Source of the DNA: Ramlibacter tataouinensis
GTDB lineage: Bacteria > Pseudomonadota > Gammaproteobacteria > Burkholderiales > Burkholderiaceae_C
DNA: 64,000 bases
Direction: 5' to 3'
Assembly: GCF_027941915.1 (NCBI RefSeq)
Contig: NZ_CP116009.1
Coordinates: 2,108,001-2,172,000, forward strand
Shown: positions 1 through 9,307 of the stretch, one piece after another
Layout: the number at the start of each line of letters is the position of its first letter
Numbering within the stretch: position 1 is the first letter of the stretch
Program-made: the position numbers and the translations under genes
Notes under the pieces: model-generated
What the model saw: only the letters and a program-made list of their open reading frames with translations
What the model was told of the DNA's origin: nothing
Database searches by the model: none

Positions 1-144
1 GCGCAACCCGGCCGCAACGACGGGGCCGGCCGCTCCCTGGCCGGACATCTTCAGACCCCAGTAGGCGGCACTGGCGGCAGCGGCGGCCCAGACGAGCAAG
101 GTCACGCCTTTTACTGTCCAGTTGGCCGCGGCATTGCTCACCAT
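1..144 (-). CDS. gspC: Type II secretion protein GspC, N-terminal fragment
   Basis: The first 48 codons of a gene that runs off the left edge. The start is ATG at 144-142. The visible part is a short polar N-terminus (MVSNAAANW) followed by a hydrophobic segment at about residues 13-30, the usual single inner-membrane anchor of GspC, which links the GspL/M platform to the GspD secretin. It is divergent from gspG, with about 40 bp between the starts. The identification rests on this topology and on its place at the head of a complete pseudopilin cluster; only the anchor is visible, so the family call is an inference from context. Confidence 0.6.
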   Translation of the reverse strand, partial: MVSNAAANWTVKGVTLLVWAAAAASAAYWGLKMSGQGAAGPVVAAGLR

Positions 145-185
145 GCGGCCATTATCATGGCAAGCGATTTGTCTTTGGACCTTTG

Positions 186-626
186 ATGACGACGCTGTTC
201 ACTGCTTCGCGCCGCCTGCTCCAGCGCGGCTTCACGCTGATCGAATTGATGGTGGTGCTGGTCATCATCGGCGTGCTCGCGGCGCTGATCGTGCCCAACG
301 TGCTGGACCGCGCCGACGACGCGCGCGTCACGGCGGCCCGCACCGATGTCAACAACCTGATGCAGGCCCTCAAGCTGTATCGGCTGGACAACCAGCGCTA
401 TCCGACGGCGGAACAGGGCCTGAACGCGCTGGTGGCCCGCCCGAGCGCCGGCCCGACGCCGCCCAACTGGAAGCCCTACCTCGAGCGGCTGCCCAACGAC
501 CCGTGGGGCCGGCCGTACCAGTACCTCAATCCCGGCATCAAGGGCGAGATCGACGTGATGTCGTACGGCGCCGACGGCCAGCCGGGCGGCGAGGGCAAGA
601 ATGCGGACATCGGCTCCTGGCAGTGA
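186..626 (+). CDS. gspG: Type II secretion major pseudopilin GspG
   Basis: Major pseudopilin that polymerises into the periplasmic pseudopilus. A 16-residue basic leader ends in Gly and is followed by the class III prepilin motif RG-FTLIELMVVLVIIG, with Phe+1 and Glu+5 for PilD cleavage and methylation. The C-terminal half carries the GspG pattern YPTAEQGLNALV and LPNDPWGRPYQY, with an Asp-rich tail that usually binds calcium. The length of 146 residues is normal. An in-frame TTG at 183 directly precedes ATG 186, which is preferred. It is the first gene of the long plus-strand gsp operon and overlaps gspH. Confidence 0.95.
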   Translation: MTTLFTASRRLLQRGFTLIELMVVLVIIGVLAALIVPNVLDRADDARVTAARTDVNNLMQALKLYRLDNQRYPTAEQGLNALVARPSAGPTPPNWKPYLERLPNDPWGRPYQYLNPGIKGEIDVMSYGADGQPGGEGKNADIGSWQ

Positions 627-1080
627 GTCCGGCCACCCCTTGCGGACCGCCGCGGCGCGCACCGCCGGCTTCACGCTGATCGAACTGCTGGTGGTGGTGG
701 CCATCATCGCCGCCGCCACGGCCGGGGTCAGCCTGGCCCTTCGCGACAGCTCGGGCGTGCAGCTCGAGCGCGAGGGCCAGCGGCTCGCGGCCCTGTTCGA
801 ATCGGCCCGCGCCCAATCGCGCAGCAGCGGCCGCCCGGTGGTCTGGCATGCGGCGCAGGGCGGCTTCCGCTTCGAGGGCCTGCCCGAGGGCGCCCTGCCC
901 GACCATTGGCTGGACAGCGGCACCGTGGTGCAGGACGGCACCCGGGTGGTGCTCGGTCCCGAGCCCATCATCGGCCGGCAGGAAGTGCTGATCGCTTCCA
1001 CGACCGCACCGGGCCGCGCGCTGCGCATCGGCACCGACGGCGTGCGCCCGTTCGAGATCCGGCAGCAGGGCGTGCCATGA
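601..1080 (+). CDS. gspH: Type II secretion minor pseudopilin GspH
   Basis: Minor pseudopilin of the pseudopilus tip. The prepilin motif AG-FTLIELLVVVAIIA is seen near residue 23, then a beta-rich GspH domain. With ATG 601 the gene overlaps gspG by 26 bp and has a long 23-residue leader; an in-frame TTG at 640 would give a leader of more usual size just after the gspG stop, so the start is uncertain. The stop overlaps the gspI start by ATGA. The order G-H-I-J-K is the standard one for the pseudopilins and supports the assignment. Confidence 0.85.
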   Translation: MRTSAPGSESGHPLRTAAARTAGFTLIELLVVVAIIAAATAGVSLALRDSSGVQLEREGQRLAALFESARAQSRSSGRPVVWHAAQGGFRFEGLPEGALPDHWLDSGTVVQDGTRVVLGPEPIIGRQEVLIASTTAPGRALRIGTDGVRPFEIRQQGVP

Positions 1081-1439
1081 CACCCCGCCGCAGCGCCGGC
1101 TTCACCCTGATCGAGGTGCTGGTGGCCCTGGGCATCGTGGCCATCGCCCTGGTCGCGGGCCTGCAGGCCACGGCGGCGCTCACCACCAACGCATGGCGCC
1201 AGTCCAGCGTGCTGCTGGCGCAGCTGTGCGCCGAGAACGAACTGGTGGCCGTGCGCCTCGCGCGGCAGATGCCGGGCATCGGCACGCGCCGCGCCGCCTG
1301 CCGCCAGGGCAACGTCGATTTCGAGGTGGCCGTCACCGTCGCGCCCACGCCCAACCCGAACTTCCTGCGGGTCGACGCCCAGGTGTTCGAGGCGGCCTCC
1401 CCGGTGCTGCGCCTGTCCACGGTGGTCGGGAGGTACTAG
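1077..1439 (+). CDS. gspI: Type II secretion minor pseudopilin GspI
   Basis: A 120-residue minor pseudopilin with a very short leader (MTPRRSAG) and the cleavage motif G-FTLIEVLVALGIVAIAL. GspI forms the tip trimer with GspJ and GspK, and is thought to start pseudopilus assembly. The start codon overlaps the gspH stop (ATGA), which implies translational coupling, and the stop lies 2 bp before the gspJ start. Length and motif are normal for the family. Confidence 0.9.
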   Translation: MTPRRSAGFTLIEVLVALGIVAIALVAGLQATAALTTNAWRQSSVLLAQLCAENELVAVRLARQMPGIGTRRAACRQGNVDFEVAVTVAPTPNPNFLRVDAQVFEAASPVLRLSTVVGRY

Positions 1440-1441
1440 CG

Positions 1442-2143
1442 ATGCGGCCCCGGCGGTTCGCACTGCGCGGCTTCACGCTGGTGGAGCTGCTCGTGGCCTT
1501 GTTCGCGCTGTCGCTGCTGGCCGTGCTGAGCTGGCGCGGGCTCGACGGCATGGTGCGGGCGCGGCAGCAGACCGAAGAGAGAGCCGACGAAGTGCATGCG
1601 CTCCAGGTCGGCCTGGCCCAGTGGCGCACCGACCTGGACGCACTGGTGCAGTTGCCCCAGTTCACGGCGCTGGAATGGAACGGGCGCGTGCTGCGCCTCA
1701 CGCGACAGTCCGCCACCGCGCAAGCCGAGGGCGTGGTGGTGGTCGGCTGGAGCCGGCGCACCGAAGCCGGCGCCAGTCGCTGGATGCGCTGGCAGTCGCC
1801 GCCGCTGACCACCCGCGGGCAGGTCGAGCAAGCCTGGACCCGCGCCGATGCCTGGGCCCAGGAGCAGGCCGGCGGCGACAACGGCAGCGCCGTCGCGGTC
1901 ACCGGCCTGCAGGACTGGCAGGTCTTCTTCTTCCGCGGCAATGCCTGGACCAACCCGCTGTCCAGCGATGCCAGCCAGGAGCAGGAAGCCGGGCCGGGGG
2001 GCCGCCCGGCACCGGTCAGCCGCACCGCCCAACTGCCCGACGGCGTGCGGATCATCCTGACGCTGTCGGGCGGACAAGCCATCAGCGGCGACCTGGTGAA
2101 CGACTGGGTCCGGCCGACGGTGGGCGGAGGCAAGTCCTCGTGA
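1442..2143 (+). CDS. gspJ: Type II secretion minor pseudopilin GspJ
   Basis: A 233-residue minor pseudopilin. The N-terminus shows a basic leader and the motif RG-FTLVELLVALFALSLLA; the large periplasmic domain after residue about 30 has the family WRGLDGM region. GspJ joins GspI and GspK in the pseudopilus tip. ATG 1442 follows the gspI stop by 2 bp, and the stop TGA overlaps the GTG start of gspK, so the cistrons are tightly coupled. Confidence 0.9.
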   Translation: MRPRRFALRGFTLVELLVALFALSLLAVLSWRGLDGMVRARQQTEERADEVHALQVGLAQWRTDLDALVQLPQFTALEWNGRVLRLTRQSATAQAEGVVVVGWSRRTEAGASRWMRWQSPPLTTRGQVEQAWTRADAWAQEQAGGDNGSAVAVTGLQDWQVFFFRGNAWTNPLSSDASQEQEAGPGGRPAPVSRTAQLPDGVRIILTLSGGQAISGDLVNDWVRPTVGGGKSS

Positions 2144-3120
2144 AGCGCACCTTGCAGCAAGGCGCAGCCATCCTGACCGCGATGCTCACGGTCACGCTGG
2201 TGGCCAGCTTTGCCGCGGCCGCCCTGTGGCAGCAATGGCGTGCGGTCGAGGTCGAGGCGGCCACGCGCGCGCGGCTGCAGGCGTCCTGGATCCTGACCGG
2301 CGCACTCGACTGGTCGCGGCTCATCCTGCGCGAGGACGCGCGTGCCGGCGGCGCTGACCACCTGGCCGAACCCTGGGCGGTACCGCTGCAGGAAGCGCGG
2401 CTGTCGACCTTCCTGGCGGCCGACAGCACCGGCGCCGGCGAGGCCCTCACCGATGCCGACAACGTGTTCCTGTCGGGGCAGATCACGGATCAGCAGGCGC
2501 TGCTGAACCTGAACAACCTGGTCGAGGCCGGCCGCATCTCGGAGATCGGCTATCGCAGCTTCCAGCGGCTGTTCGAGCTGCTGGGCCTGCCGGCCGCCGA
2601 GCTCAGCCGGCTCGCCGAGAACCTGCGCTTCGCCTCCGACATCAGCACCGACAACCGCTCGTCGCCGCAGGCGCCGCTGATGCCGCAGGAGGTGGACCAG
2701 CTGGCCTGGCTGGGCATCAGCCCGGCGACGGTGGCCACGCTCAAGCCCTACGTCACGCTGCTGCCGGCCCGCACCACCATCAACCTCAACACGGCTGCGC
2801 CCGAAGTCATCTATGCGGCCGTCGGCGGCCTCACCCTGGCCGACGCCCAGGAGCTGGTGGCCCGTCGGTCGCTGCAGCCGCTCCGCGGCGTCACCGACGC
2901 CACCAAGCTGCTGCCCCAGCACGCCAGCGGCTTCACCGAGGGCACCGTGGGCGTGTCGTCGCGCTTCTTCGAGGTGCGCGGCCGCCTGCGGCTGGACACG
3001 CTGGTCGTGGAAGAGCGCTCGCTGGTGCAGCGCGAGGGCCTGGAAGTGCGCACCCTGCGGCGCGAGCGCGGCGTGCTCGAGCCGCCGCCGACCCAGCGGA
3101 TATCGCTCGCCTCGCGCTGA
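2140..3120 (+). CDS. gspK: Type II secretion minor pseudopilin GspK
   Basis: The largest minor pseudopilin (326 residues) and the likely pseudopilus cap. It starts at GTG 2140, overlapping the gspJ stop (GTGA). The leader ends QQG, then a hydrophobic helix begins with Ala and has Thr, not Glu, at position +5; loss of Glu5 is typical of GspK. The body contains the helix-hairpin-helix-like region usual in the family, with NLNNLVEAGRISE and INLNTAAPEVIYAAVGGL near residues 122 and 210. The following gene starts 56 bp downstream. Confidence 0.9.
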   Translation: MKRTLQQGAAILTAMLTVTLVASFAAAALWQQWRAVEVEAATRARLQASWILTGALDWSRLILREDARAGGADHLAEPWAVPLQEARLSTFLAADSTGAGEALTDADNVFLSGQITDQQALLNLNNLVEAGRISEIGYRSFQRLFELLGLPAAELSRLAENLRFASDISTDNRSSPQAPLMPQEVDQLAWLGISPATVATLKPYVTLLPARTTINLNTAAPEVIYAAVGGLTLADAQELVARRSLQPLRGVTDATKLLPQHASGFTEGTVGVSSRFFEVRGRLRLDTLVVEERSLVQREGLEVRTLRRERGVLEPPPTQRISLASR

Positions 3121-3176
3121 AGTAGGCGGTGCAGGGAACGGCAGAGTTGCTGCCGTCCCTACAATCGTCCAATCCC

Positions 3177-4385
3177 ATGAGCTCGCTCTACGTCCTGCTT
3201 CCGGCTTCGCCCGTCACGGCCCAGAACGAGCTCGCATATGCGCTATCGGCCGACGGCCGCAGCATCGACCGCCAGGGCAGCGCACAGGCGGCGCTGCTGC
3301 CCGCTGCGAGCGGTGCCGGCAGCGAGGTGGTGCTGGTCGCACCCGCCGCCGCGCTGTCGTGGCACCGGGTGGAACTGCCCAAGGGCGCAGGCCCGCGTTC
3401 GCCGCGGCTGCGTGCGATGCTGGAAGGCCTGCTCGAGGACCGTCTGCTCGACGAGCCCGAGACCTTGCACTTCGCGCTGGAGCCGGCGCCACCCGCCGAA
3501 GGCGCAGCCTGGGTGGCCGCCTGCGATCGCGCCTGGCTGCGCGACGCGCTGCAGTTGTTCGAATCGGTGCAGCGGCCGGCCACGCGCGTCGTTCCGGAGT
3601 TCGCGCCGGAAGGCGAAGGCGTCCTGTATGCGGTGGGCGAGCCCGATGACGCGCGCCTGGTATGCGCCGGCGCCCAGGGCGTGTTCACCCTGCCGCTGAC
3701 CGCGACCTCGCTGGCGCTGCTGCCGTCGCTGCCCGAGAACACCCCCTTCGCGGCCGAGCCGGCGGTGGCGGCGCAGGCCGAGCACCTGCTGCAGCAGCCG
3801 CCGCAGCTGCAACCACCGGCCGAACGGCTGCTGGCGGCCGCGCGCAGCCGGTGGGACCTGGCGCAACTGGAATTCGCCAGCACCGGGCGCGCCCGCACCT
3901 TCAAGAAACTGTCGGCGGCCTGGGCCGAGCTGGCGCGGGCGCCGCAGTGGCGCGCGGCCCGCTGGGGCGCGCTGCTGCTGGTCGCGGTGCAGTTGATCGG
4001 CCTGAATGCCTGGGCCTGGAAGGAACGCGCGGCGCTGGCCGACAAGCGCACCGCCGCCCAGGCCCTCCTCACCGAGACCTTCCCCCACGTGCGCGCCGTG
4101 GTCGATGCGCCGGTGCAGATGGAGCGGGAAGTGGCGGCGCTGCGCCAGCTCACCGGCGCGCCCTCGACGCGCGACCTGGAGTCCTTGCTCGGGGCCGTGG
4201 CCGCCGCCGTCCCGCCCGGCCGGGTGCCCACCGGCCTCGAATACAACGGCAGCGAGCTGCGGCTGCGCGGGCTGGCTGCCAACGACGGCGAAGCGCAGCC
4301 CCTCGTGCAGGCCTTGCGCGGCCGCGGCTATGCGGCCGCCTTGCAGGGCGACACGCTGGTGGTACGGCCGGAGGCACAGCCATGA
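3177..4385 (+). CDS. gspL: Type II secretion inner-membrane protein GspL
   Basis: Bitopic platform protein that recruits the ATPase GspE to the membrane. A cytoplasmic actin-like domain spans about residues 1-255, one transmembrane helix lies at about 262-280, and a periplasmic ferredoxin-like domain follows. ATG 3177 is chosen because the protein then begins with MSSLYVLLPAS, the usual GspL start strand; an in-frame upstream start at 3129 adds 16 residues without family likeness. Its stop overlaps the gspM start (ATGA). Confidence 0.88.
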   Translation: MSSLYVLLPASPVTAQNELAYALSADGRSIDRQGSAQAALLPAASGAGSEVVLVAPAAALSWHRVELPKGAGPRSPRLRAMLEGLLEDRLLDEPETLHFALEPAPPAEGAAWVAACDRAWLRDALQLFESVQRPATRVVPEFAPEGEGVLYAVGEPDDARLVCAGAQGVFTLPLTATSLALLPSLPENTPFAAEPAVAAQAEHLLQQPPQLQPPAERLLAAARSRWDLAQLEFASTGRARTFKKLSAAWAELARAPQWRAARWGALLLVAVQLIGLNAWAWKERAALADKRTAAQALLTETFPHVRAVVDAPVQMEREVAALRQLTGAPSTRDLESLLGAVAAAVPPGRVPTGLEYNGSELRLRGLAANDGEAQPLVQALRGRGYAAALQGDTLVVRPEAQP

Positions 4386-4864
4386 AGCTGCCGGCGCAAT
4401 GGCGGGCCGCCTGGCAGCCCCTGGCCCCGCGCGAGAAGCTGCTGATCGCCGGCGCGGCCGCCCTGCTGCTGCTGGCCTTGCTGTGGGGATTGACGGTCGC
4501 ACCGGCGTTGTCGATGGCGCGCTCGGCCGGCGCGCAGCACCGTGAGCTGGATGCCCAGCTGGCCCGCATGGGCGCGCTGCAACAGCAGGCCCAGGCGCTC
4601 AAGGCGCAGCCCAAGCAGGGCTACGACGAATCGCTGCGCCTGCTCGAAGCCTCGGTGCGCGAGCGCCTGGGCACGACGGCCCGCATGACGGTGGCCGGCG
4701 AACGGGTGACCCTGACGCTGGCCGGCACCCCGGCCGAGGCGCTGGCCGCGTGGCTGGCGCAGGCGCGCGTCAATGCCCGCGCCGTGGCCAACGAAGCGCG
4801 CCTGACCCGCGCGCAGGCCGGAGGCTGGGACGGCACGCTGGTGCTGACCTTGCCGCCGCGCTGA
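4382..4864 (+). CDS. gspM: Type II secretion inner-membrane protein GspM
   Basis: A 160-residue bitopic protein of the inner-membrane platform, paired with GspL. A short cytoplasmic tail with the family LAPREKLLI pattern precedes a single transmembrane helix at about residues 20-43, followed by a predicted coiled coil and a small ferredoxin-like periplasmic domain. The start overlaps the gspL stop by ATGA. Sequence conservation in this family is low, so the call leans on size, topology and position. Confidence 0.85.
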   Translation: MKLPAQWRAAWQPLAPREKLLIAGAAALLLLALLWGLTVAPALSMARSAGAQHRELDAQLARMGALQQQAQALKAQPKQGYDESLRLLEASVRERLGTTARMTVAGERVTLTLAGTPAEALAAWLAQARVNARAVANEARLTRAQAGGWDGTLVLTLPPR

Positions 4865-4880
4865 GGGAAGGCGGCACGCG

Positions 4881-5675
4881 GTGGCGCGCAAGCAACTGGC
4901 CTCCGTCCCCGCCGCTCCGTGGCGGTGGGCCGGGACCGGCGTGCTGCTCGGCCTGGCGCTGGCGCTGGCGCTGTTCGTGCCGGCCCAGTGGCTGGCTGCA
5001 CGCGTGGCCGCCGCCACCGGCGGCCAGGTGCTGCTGCAGGATGCCCGCGGCACGGTCTGGAACGGCTCGGCCCGGCTGGTGCTGACCGGCGGCGCCGGCA
5101 GCAGCGATGCGGCGACGCTGCCATCGCGGCTGCAGTGGCGGCTGCGGCCGGCGCTGCTCGGCGTGCACGCCACGCTGTCCACCGACTGCTGCACGCCCGA
5201 GCCGCTGGCGCTCGACTGGCGACTGGGCTGGAACAGCCGGTCGCTGCGGGTGGCCGACGGCCGCTCGCAATGGCCCGCTTCGCTGCTGGTCGGGCTGGGC
5301 ACCCCGTGGAACACCCTGCAGCCGGAAGGCGAACTGGCACTGCGCACCGAATCGCTGCAGCTGCGGTGGGCCCAGGGCCGGCTTTCGGTCGCCGGGCAGG
5401 CCGAGCTGACGGCCGAGCGCATGGCCTCGCGCCTGACCACGCTGCGGCCCATGGGCAGCTACCGGCTGCTGCTGGCGGGCGGCGACGTCCCCGGCCTGCA
5501 GCTGTCCACGCTCGACGGGCCGCTGCGGCTGTCGGGCACCGGGCAGTGGGTGGCCTCGCGCCTGCGCTTCACCGGCGAAGCCAGCGCCGCGCCCGAGCGC
5601 GAAGCGGCGCTGGCCAACCTGCTGAACATCATCGGCCGCCGCGACGGCGCCCGTTCCATCATCACCTTAGGCTGA
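4881..5675 (+). CDS. gspN: Type II secretion protein GspN
   Basis: A 264-residue GspN-like protein with an N-terminal membrane helix at about residues 18-38 and an all-beta periplasmic domain. GspN is an accessory component, absent from many type II systems. The family-like segment GGQVLLQDARGTVWNGSA and the closing IIGRRDGARSIITLG pattern are both present. It starts at GTG 4881, 16 bp after gspM; no better ATG exists in frame nearby. Its position between gspM and gspD is common in Burkholderiales. Confidence 0.85.
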   Translation: MARKQLASVPAAPWRWAGTGVLLGLALALALFVPAQWLAARVAAATGGQVLLQDARGTVWNGSARLVLTGGAGSSDAATLPSRLQWRLRPALLGVHATLSTDCCTPEPLALDWRLGWNSRSLRVADGRSQWPASLLVGLGTPWNTLQPEGELALRTESLQLRWAQGRLSVAGQAELTAERMASRLTTLRPMGSYRLLLAGGDVPGLQLSTLDGPLRLSGTGQWVASRLRFTGEASAAPEREAALANLLNIIGRRDGARSIITLG

Positions 5676-5680
5676 CCATC

Positions 5681-7876
5681 ATGAAGAAACTCCACCGAGC
5701 CCTCGCCACCCTGGCCGCCTTCGTGATGCTGGCAGCCGCTGCCGCAGCGGTCCATGCGCAGCGCGCGCGTGAGCCGGTGACACTGAACTTCGTCAACGCC
5801 GAGATCGAGGCAGTGGCCCGCACGATGGCCGCGATCACCGGGCGCAACATCGTGGTGGACCCGCGCGTCAAGGGCACGATGTCGCTGTCCACCGAGCGGC
5901 CGGTGCCGCCGCAGACCGCGTTCAACCAGTTCGTCTCCACCCTGCGCCTGTCCGGCTTCACGGTGGTGGAGTCGGGCGGCCTGCTCAAGGTGGTCCCGGA
6001 GGCCGACGCCAAGCTGCAGGGCGGCGCCGTCTCGGTCGGCTCGCCCCCGGGCGGCGCGCAGATCGTCACGCAGATCTTCCGGCTCAACCACGAAACCGCC
6101 AACAACCTGGTGCCCGTGCTGCGACCGCTGATCAGCCCCAACAACACGATCAACGTGAACCCGGGCAACAACTCGCTGGTGATCACCGACTACGCCGACA
6201 ACCTGCAGCGCATCGGCCGGATCATCGCGGCGCTGGACGTGCCCAACGCCACCGGCGTGGAAGTCATCACGCTGCAGCACGCCCTGGCCCCCGACCTGGC
6301 CCCGGTGGTGCAGCGACTGGTCGACAGCGGCGGCGGCCCGGTGCCGGTCGCGGCGCAGGGCCAGGCCGACACCTCGTTCCGCACCACGGTCATCGCCGAG
6401 CCGCGCAGCAACAGCCTGATCGTGCGCGCGGCCAATCCGGCACGCATGAACCTGGTGCGCAGCATCGTCGAGCGGCTCGACCAGCCCGGCGTCCAGAGCC
6501 CCACCGGCAACATCTACGTGGTCTACCTGAAGAATGCGGATGCGGTGCGGCTGGCCACCACGCTGCGCGCGGCGCTGGCGGGCATGGCGGCCACCGCCAG
6601 CAGCGCCACCGGCACCGGCGGCACGCTGCCGGTGTCGATGGGCACGGCGAGCATGGGCACCCCGGCCGCGGCCACGGCAGCGGCCAATCCGGCGACGGCG
6701 GCCGCCCAGCCGGCCGCGCAGCCGTCCACCGGCGGCCAGATCCAGGCCGACCCGGCGACCAACTCACTGATCATCACTGCGGCCGAGCCGCAGTACCGCC
6801 AGTTGCGCGCGGTGATCGACCGCCTCGATTCGCGCCGCGCCCAGGTCTTCGTCGAAAGCCTGATCGCCGAGGTCAACGCCGACAAGGCGGCCGAATTCGG
6901 CATCCAGTGGCAGAACGTGCTGGGCAACCGGGGCGACAAGAACATCGGCGTGCTGGGCACCAACTTCAGCGTGGGCGGCGCCAACATCGTCAACCTGCAG
7001 CTGGGCGCCGCCAGCGGCAACCTCAGCGCGCCGTCCACCGGCATCAACGTGGGCTTGCTGCGCAACATCAACGGCACCTACATCCTGGGCGCGCTGGCCC
7101 GCTTCCTGGAGTCCAACGCCGACGCCAACATCCTGTCCACGCCCAACCTGCTGACGCTGGACAACGAGGAGGCGCGCATCGTCATCGGCCAGAACGTGCC
7201 CTTCGTCACCGGCCAGTTCACCAACACCGGCGCCACCAACGGCGCGGTCAACCCGTTCCAGACCATCGAGCGCAAGGACGTCGGCCTCACCCTGCGTGTC
7301 AAGCCGCAGATCAGCGAGAACGGCACCGTGAAGCTGCAGATCTTCCAGGAGGTCTCCAGCGTGCAGGCGACCTCGGTCAACTCGCCGACCGGCCTGATCA
7401 CCAACAAGCGGTCGATCGAGTCCAACGTGCTGGTGGACGACGGGGCCGTCGTGGTGCTGGGCGGCCTGCTGCAGGACGAGTACTCGGGCAGCCAGGAAAA
7501 GGTACCCGGCCTGGGCGACGTGCCGGTGCTCGGCAACCTGTTCCGCAGCGAGGCGCGCAGCCGCAGGAAGACGAACCTGATGGTTTTCCTGCGTCCGGTC
7601 GTGGTGCGCGATGCCGCCCAGACCGACGAGCTGTCGCTGGATCGCTACGACCTGATGCGGCTGAAGCAGGAAGCCGCCCAGCCCACACCCAGCGCCGTGG
7701 TTCCGGTCAATGGGGCGGCCGTGCTGCCGGCGCCCGCTTCGCGCATTCCGGCGACTGGCCCCGAGCCGGCCGCAACGGGCACGCCGAATGCCCCTTCGCC
7801 GGGAACGCCGGTGACGCCTGCCCCCGCAGCGGCACCGGCGCCGCTGCCCGCCGCTCCCGATACCCCGGCCCGCTGA
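5681..7876 (+). CDS. gspD: Type II secretion outer-membrane secretin GspD
   Basis: Secretin forming the outer-membrane channel. A signal peptide covers residues 1 to about 27, then come the N0 domain ([18 protein letters not shown]), repeated N1-N3 domains and the C-terminal secretin domain with [18 protein letters not shown]. The N3 region carries an unusual Ala/Thr/Gly-rich low-complexity insert at about residues 305-350, and the C-terminus ends in a Pro/Ala-rich tail of about 60 residues. At 731 residues it is normal to slightly long. It follows gspN by 5 bp, and its stop overlaps the gspE start. Confidence 0.95.
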   Translation: MKKLHRALATLAAFVMLAAAAAAVHAQRAREPVTLNFVNAEIEAVARTMAAITGRNIVVDPRVKGTMSLSTERPVPPQTAFNQFVSTLRLSGFTVVESGGLLKVVPEADAKLQGGAVSVGSPPGGAQIVTQIFRLNHETANNLVPVLRPLISPNNTINVNPGNNSLVITDYADNLQRIGRIIAALDVPNATGVEVITLQHALAPDLAPVVQRLVDSGGGPVPVAAQGQADTSFRTTVIAEPRSNSLIVRAANPARMNLVRSIVERLDQPGVQSPTGNIYVVYLKNADAVRLATTLRAALAGMAATASSATGTGGTLPVSMGTASMGTPAAATAAANPATAAAQPAAQPSTGGQIQADPATNSLIITAAEPQYRQLRAVIDRLDSRRAQVFVESLIAEVNADKAAEFGIQWQNVLGNRGDKNIGVLGTNFSVGGANIVNLQLGAASGNLSAPSTGINVGLLRNINGTYILGALARFLESNADANILSTPNLLTLDNEEARIVIGQNVPFVTGQFTNTGATNGAVNPFQTIERKDVGLTLRVKPQISENGTVKLQIFQEVSSVQATSVNSPTGLITNKRSIESNVLVDDGAVVVLGGLLQDEYSGSQEKVPGLGDVPVLGNLFRSEARSRRKTNLMVFLRPVVVRDAAQTDELSLDRYDLMRLKQEAAQPTPSAVVPVNGAAVLPAPASRIPATGPEPAATGTPNAPSPGTPVTPAPAAAPAPLPAAPDTPAR

Positions 7877-9270
7877 TGCCCGCCCGCTACCCGTTGCCCT
7901 ACAGCTTCGCGCGCAGCCAGCAGTTGCTGCTGGAAGACGATGGCCAGGCGCTCACGCTGTGGCATGGCGCCAGCCCCACCGCCGGCGCCTGGAGCGAGGT
8001 GATGCGCAAGTACCCGGTGCGGGCGCTGCAGCAGCTCGACCCCACGGCGCTGGCCCAGCGCATCAGCGCCGCCTATGCGCAAGGCGAGTCGAGCGCGGCC
8101 ACGGTGGTCAGCGAGGTGCAGAGCGAGGCCGACCTGTCGCGCATGATGCAGGAGCTGCCGGCCGTCGAGGACCTGCTGGAGACCAGCGACGACGCGCCCA
8201 TCATCCGCATGCTCAACGCGCTGCTGACGCAGGCCGCGCGCGACGGCGCCAGCGACATCCACATCGAGCCGTACGAGCGGCACTCGTCGGTGCGCTTCCG
8301 GGTCGACGGCACGCTGCGCGAGGTGGTGCAGCCCAACCGCGCGCTGCACGCGGCGCTGATCTCGCGCCTGAAGATCATGGCCGACCTGGACATCGCCGAG
8401 AAGCGCTTGCCGCAGGACGGCCGCATCTCGCTGCGCATCGGCACCCGCGCGGTCGATGTGCGCGTGTCAACGCTGCCGAGCGCGCACGGCGAGCGCGCCG
8501 TGCTGCGGCTGCTGGACAAGAGCGAGAGCAAGCTCAGCCTCGAGTCGGTCGGCATGACCGGCGAGACGCTGCAGCGCTTCCTGGGCCTGATCACGCAGCC
8601 GCACGGCATCATCCTGGTGACCGGGCCCACCGGCTCGGGCAAGACCACCACCCTGTATGCGGCGCTGTCGCGGCTGGACGCCGCCAGCAGCAACATCATG
8701 ACGGTGGAAGACCCGATCGAGTACGAGTTGCCGGGCATCGGGCAGACCCAGGTCAACGCCAAGATCGACCTCGATTTCGCCAAGGCCCTGCGCGCCATCC
8801 TGCGGCAGGACCCGGACGTGATCATGATCGGCGAGATCCGCGACTACGAGACCGCGCAGATCGCCATCCAGGCCTCGCTCACCGGCCACCTGGTGCTGGC
8901 CACGCTGCACACCAACGATGCGCCCAGCGCCGTCACGCGCCTGACCGACATGGGCGTGGAGCCCTTCCTGCTCAGCTCGTCGCTGCTGGGCGTGCTGGCG
9001 CAGCGGCTGGTGCGCAAGCTGTGCCCGCACTGCGGCGGCCGCGGCTGCGACGAATGCGGCCAGACCGGCTACCAGGGCCGCACCGGCGTGTTCGAGCTGA
9101 TGCTGGCCGACGAGTCCATCCGTGGCCTGATCCACAACCGGGCGCCGGAAGCGCAGATCCGCACCGCCGCGATGGCCGCCGGCATGACGCTGATGCGCGA
9201 GGACGGCGAGCGGCTGGTGCGCGAGGGCATTACCTCGCCGGAAGAAGTGCTGCGCGTCACGCGCGACTGA
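7876..9270 (+). CDS. gspE: Type II secretion ATPase GspE
   Basis: Hexameric cytoplasmic ATPase that drives pseudopilus assembly. Visible motifs are Walker [10 protein letters not shown] at about residue 250, the Asp box MTVEDPIEY near 276, Walker [11 protein letters not shown] near 314 and the His box TLHTND near 343. The zinc-binding tetracysteine is present but compressed, as [12 protein letters not shown] at 383-394; in classical GspE the two CxxC pairs are roughly 30 residues apart. At 464 residues it is slightly short for the same reason. The start overlaps the gspD stop (TGATG). No gspF follows. Confidence 0.95.
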   Translation: MPARYPLPYSFARSQQLLLEDDGQALTLWHGASPTAGAWSEVMRKYPVRALQQLDPTALAQRISAAYAQGESSAATVVSEVQSEADLSRMMQELPAVEDLLETSDDAPIIRMLNALLTQAARDGASDIHIEPYERHSSVRFRVDGTLREVVQPNRALHAALISRLKIMADLDIAEKRLPQDGRISLRIGTRAVDVRVSTLPSAHGERAVLRLLDKSESKLSLESVGMTGETLQRFLGLITQPHGIILVTGPTGSGKTTTLYAALSRLDAASSNIMTVEDPIEYELPGIGQTQVNAKIDLDFAKALRAILRQDPDVIMIGEIRDYETAQIAIQASLTGHLVLATLHTNDAPSAVTRLTDMGVEPFLLSSSLLGVLAQRLVRKLCPHCGGRGCDECGQTGYQGRTGVFELMLADESIRGLIHNRAPEAQIRTAAMAAGMTLMREDGERLVREGITSPEEVLRVTRD

Positions 9271-9307
9271 GGGCGTCCCGCGCGCCGGGATTCGGCGCGT
9301 GGCCTGA

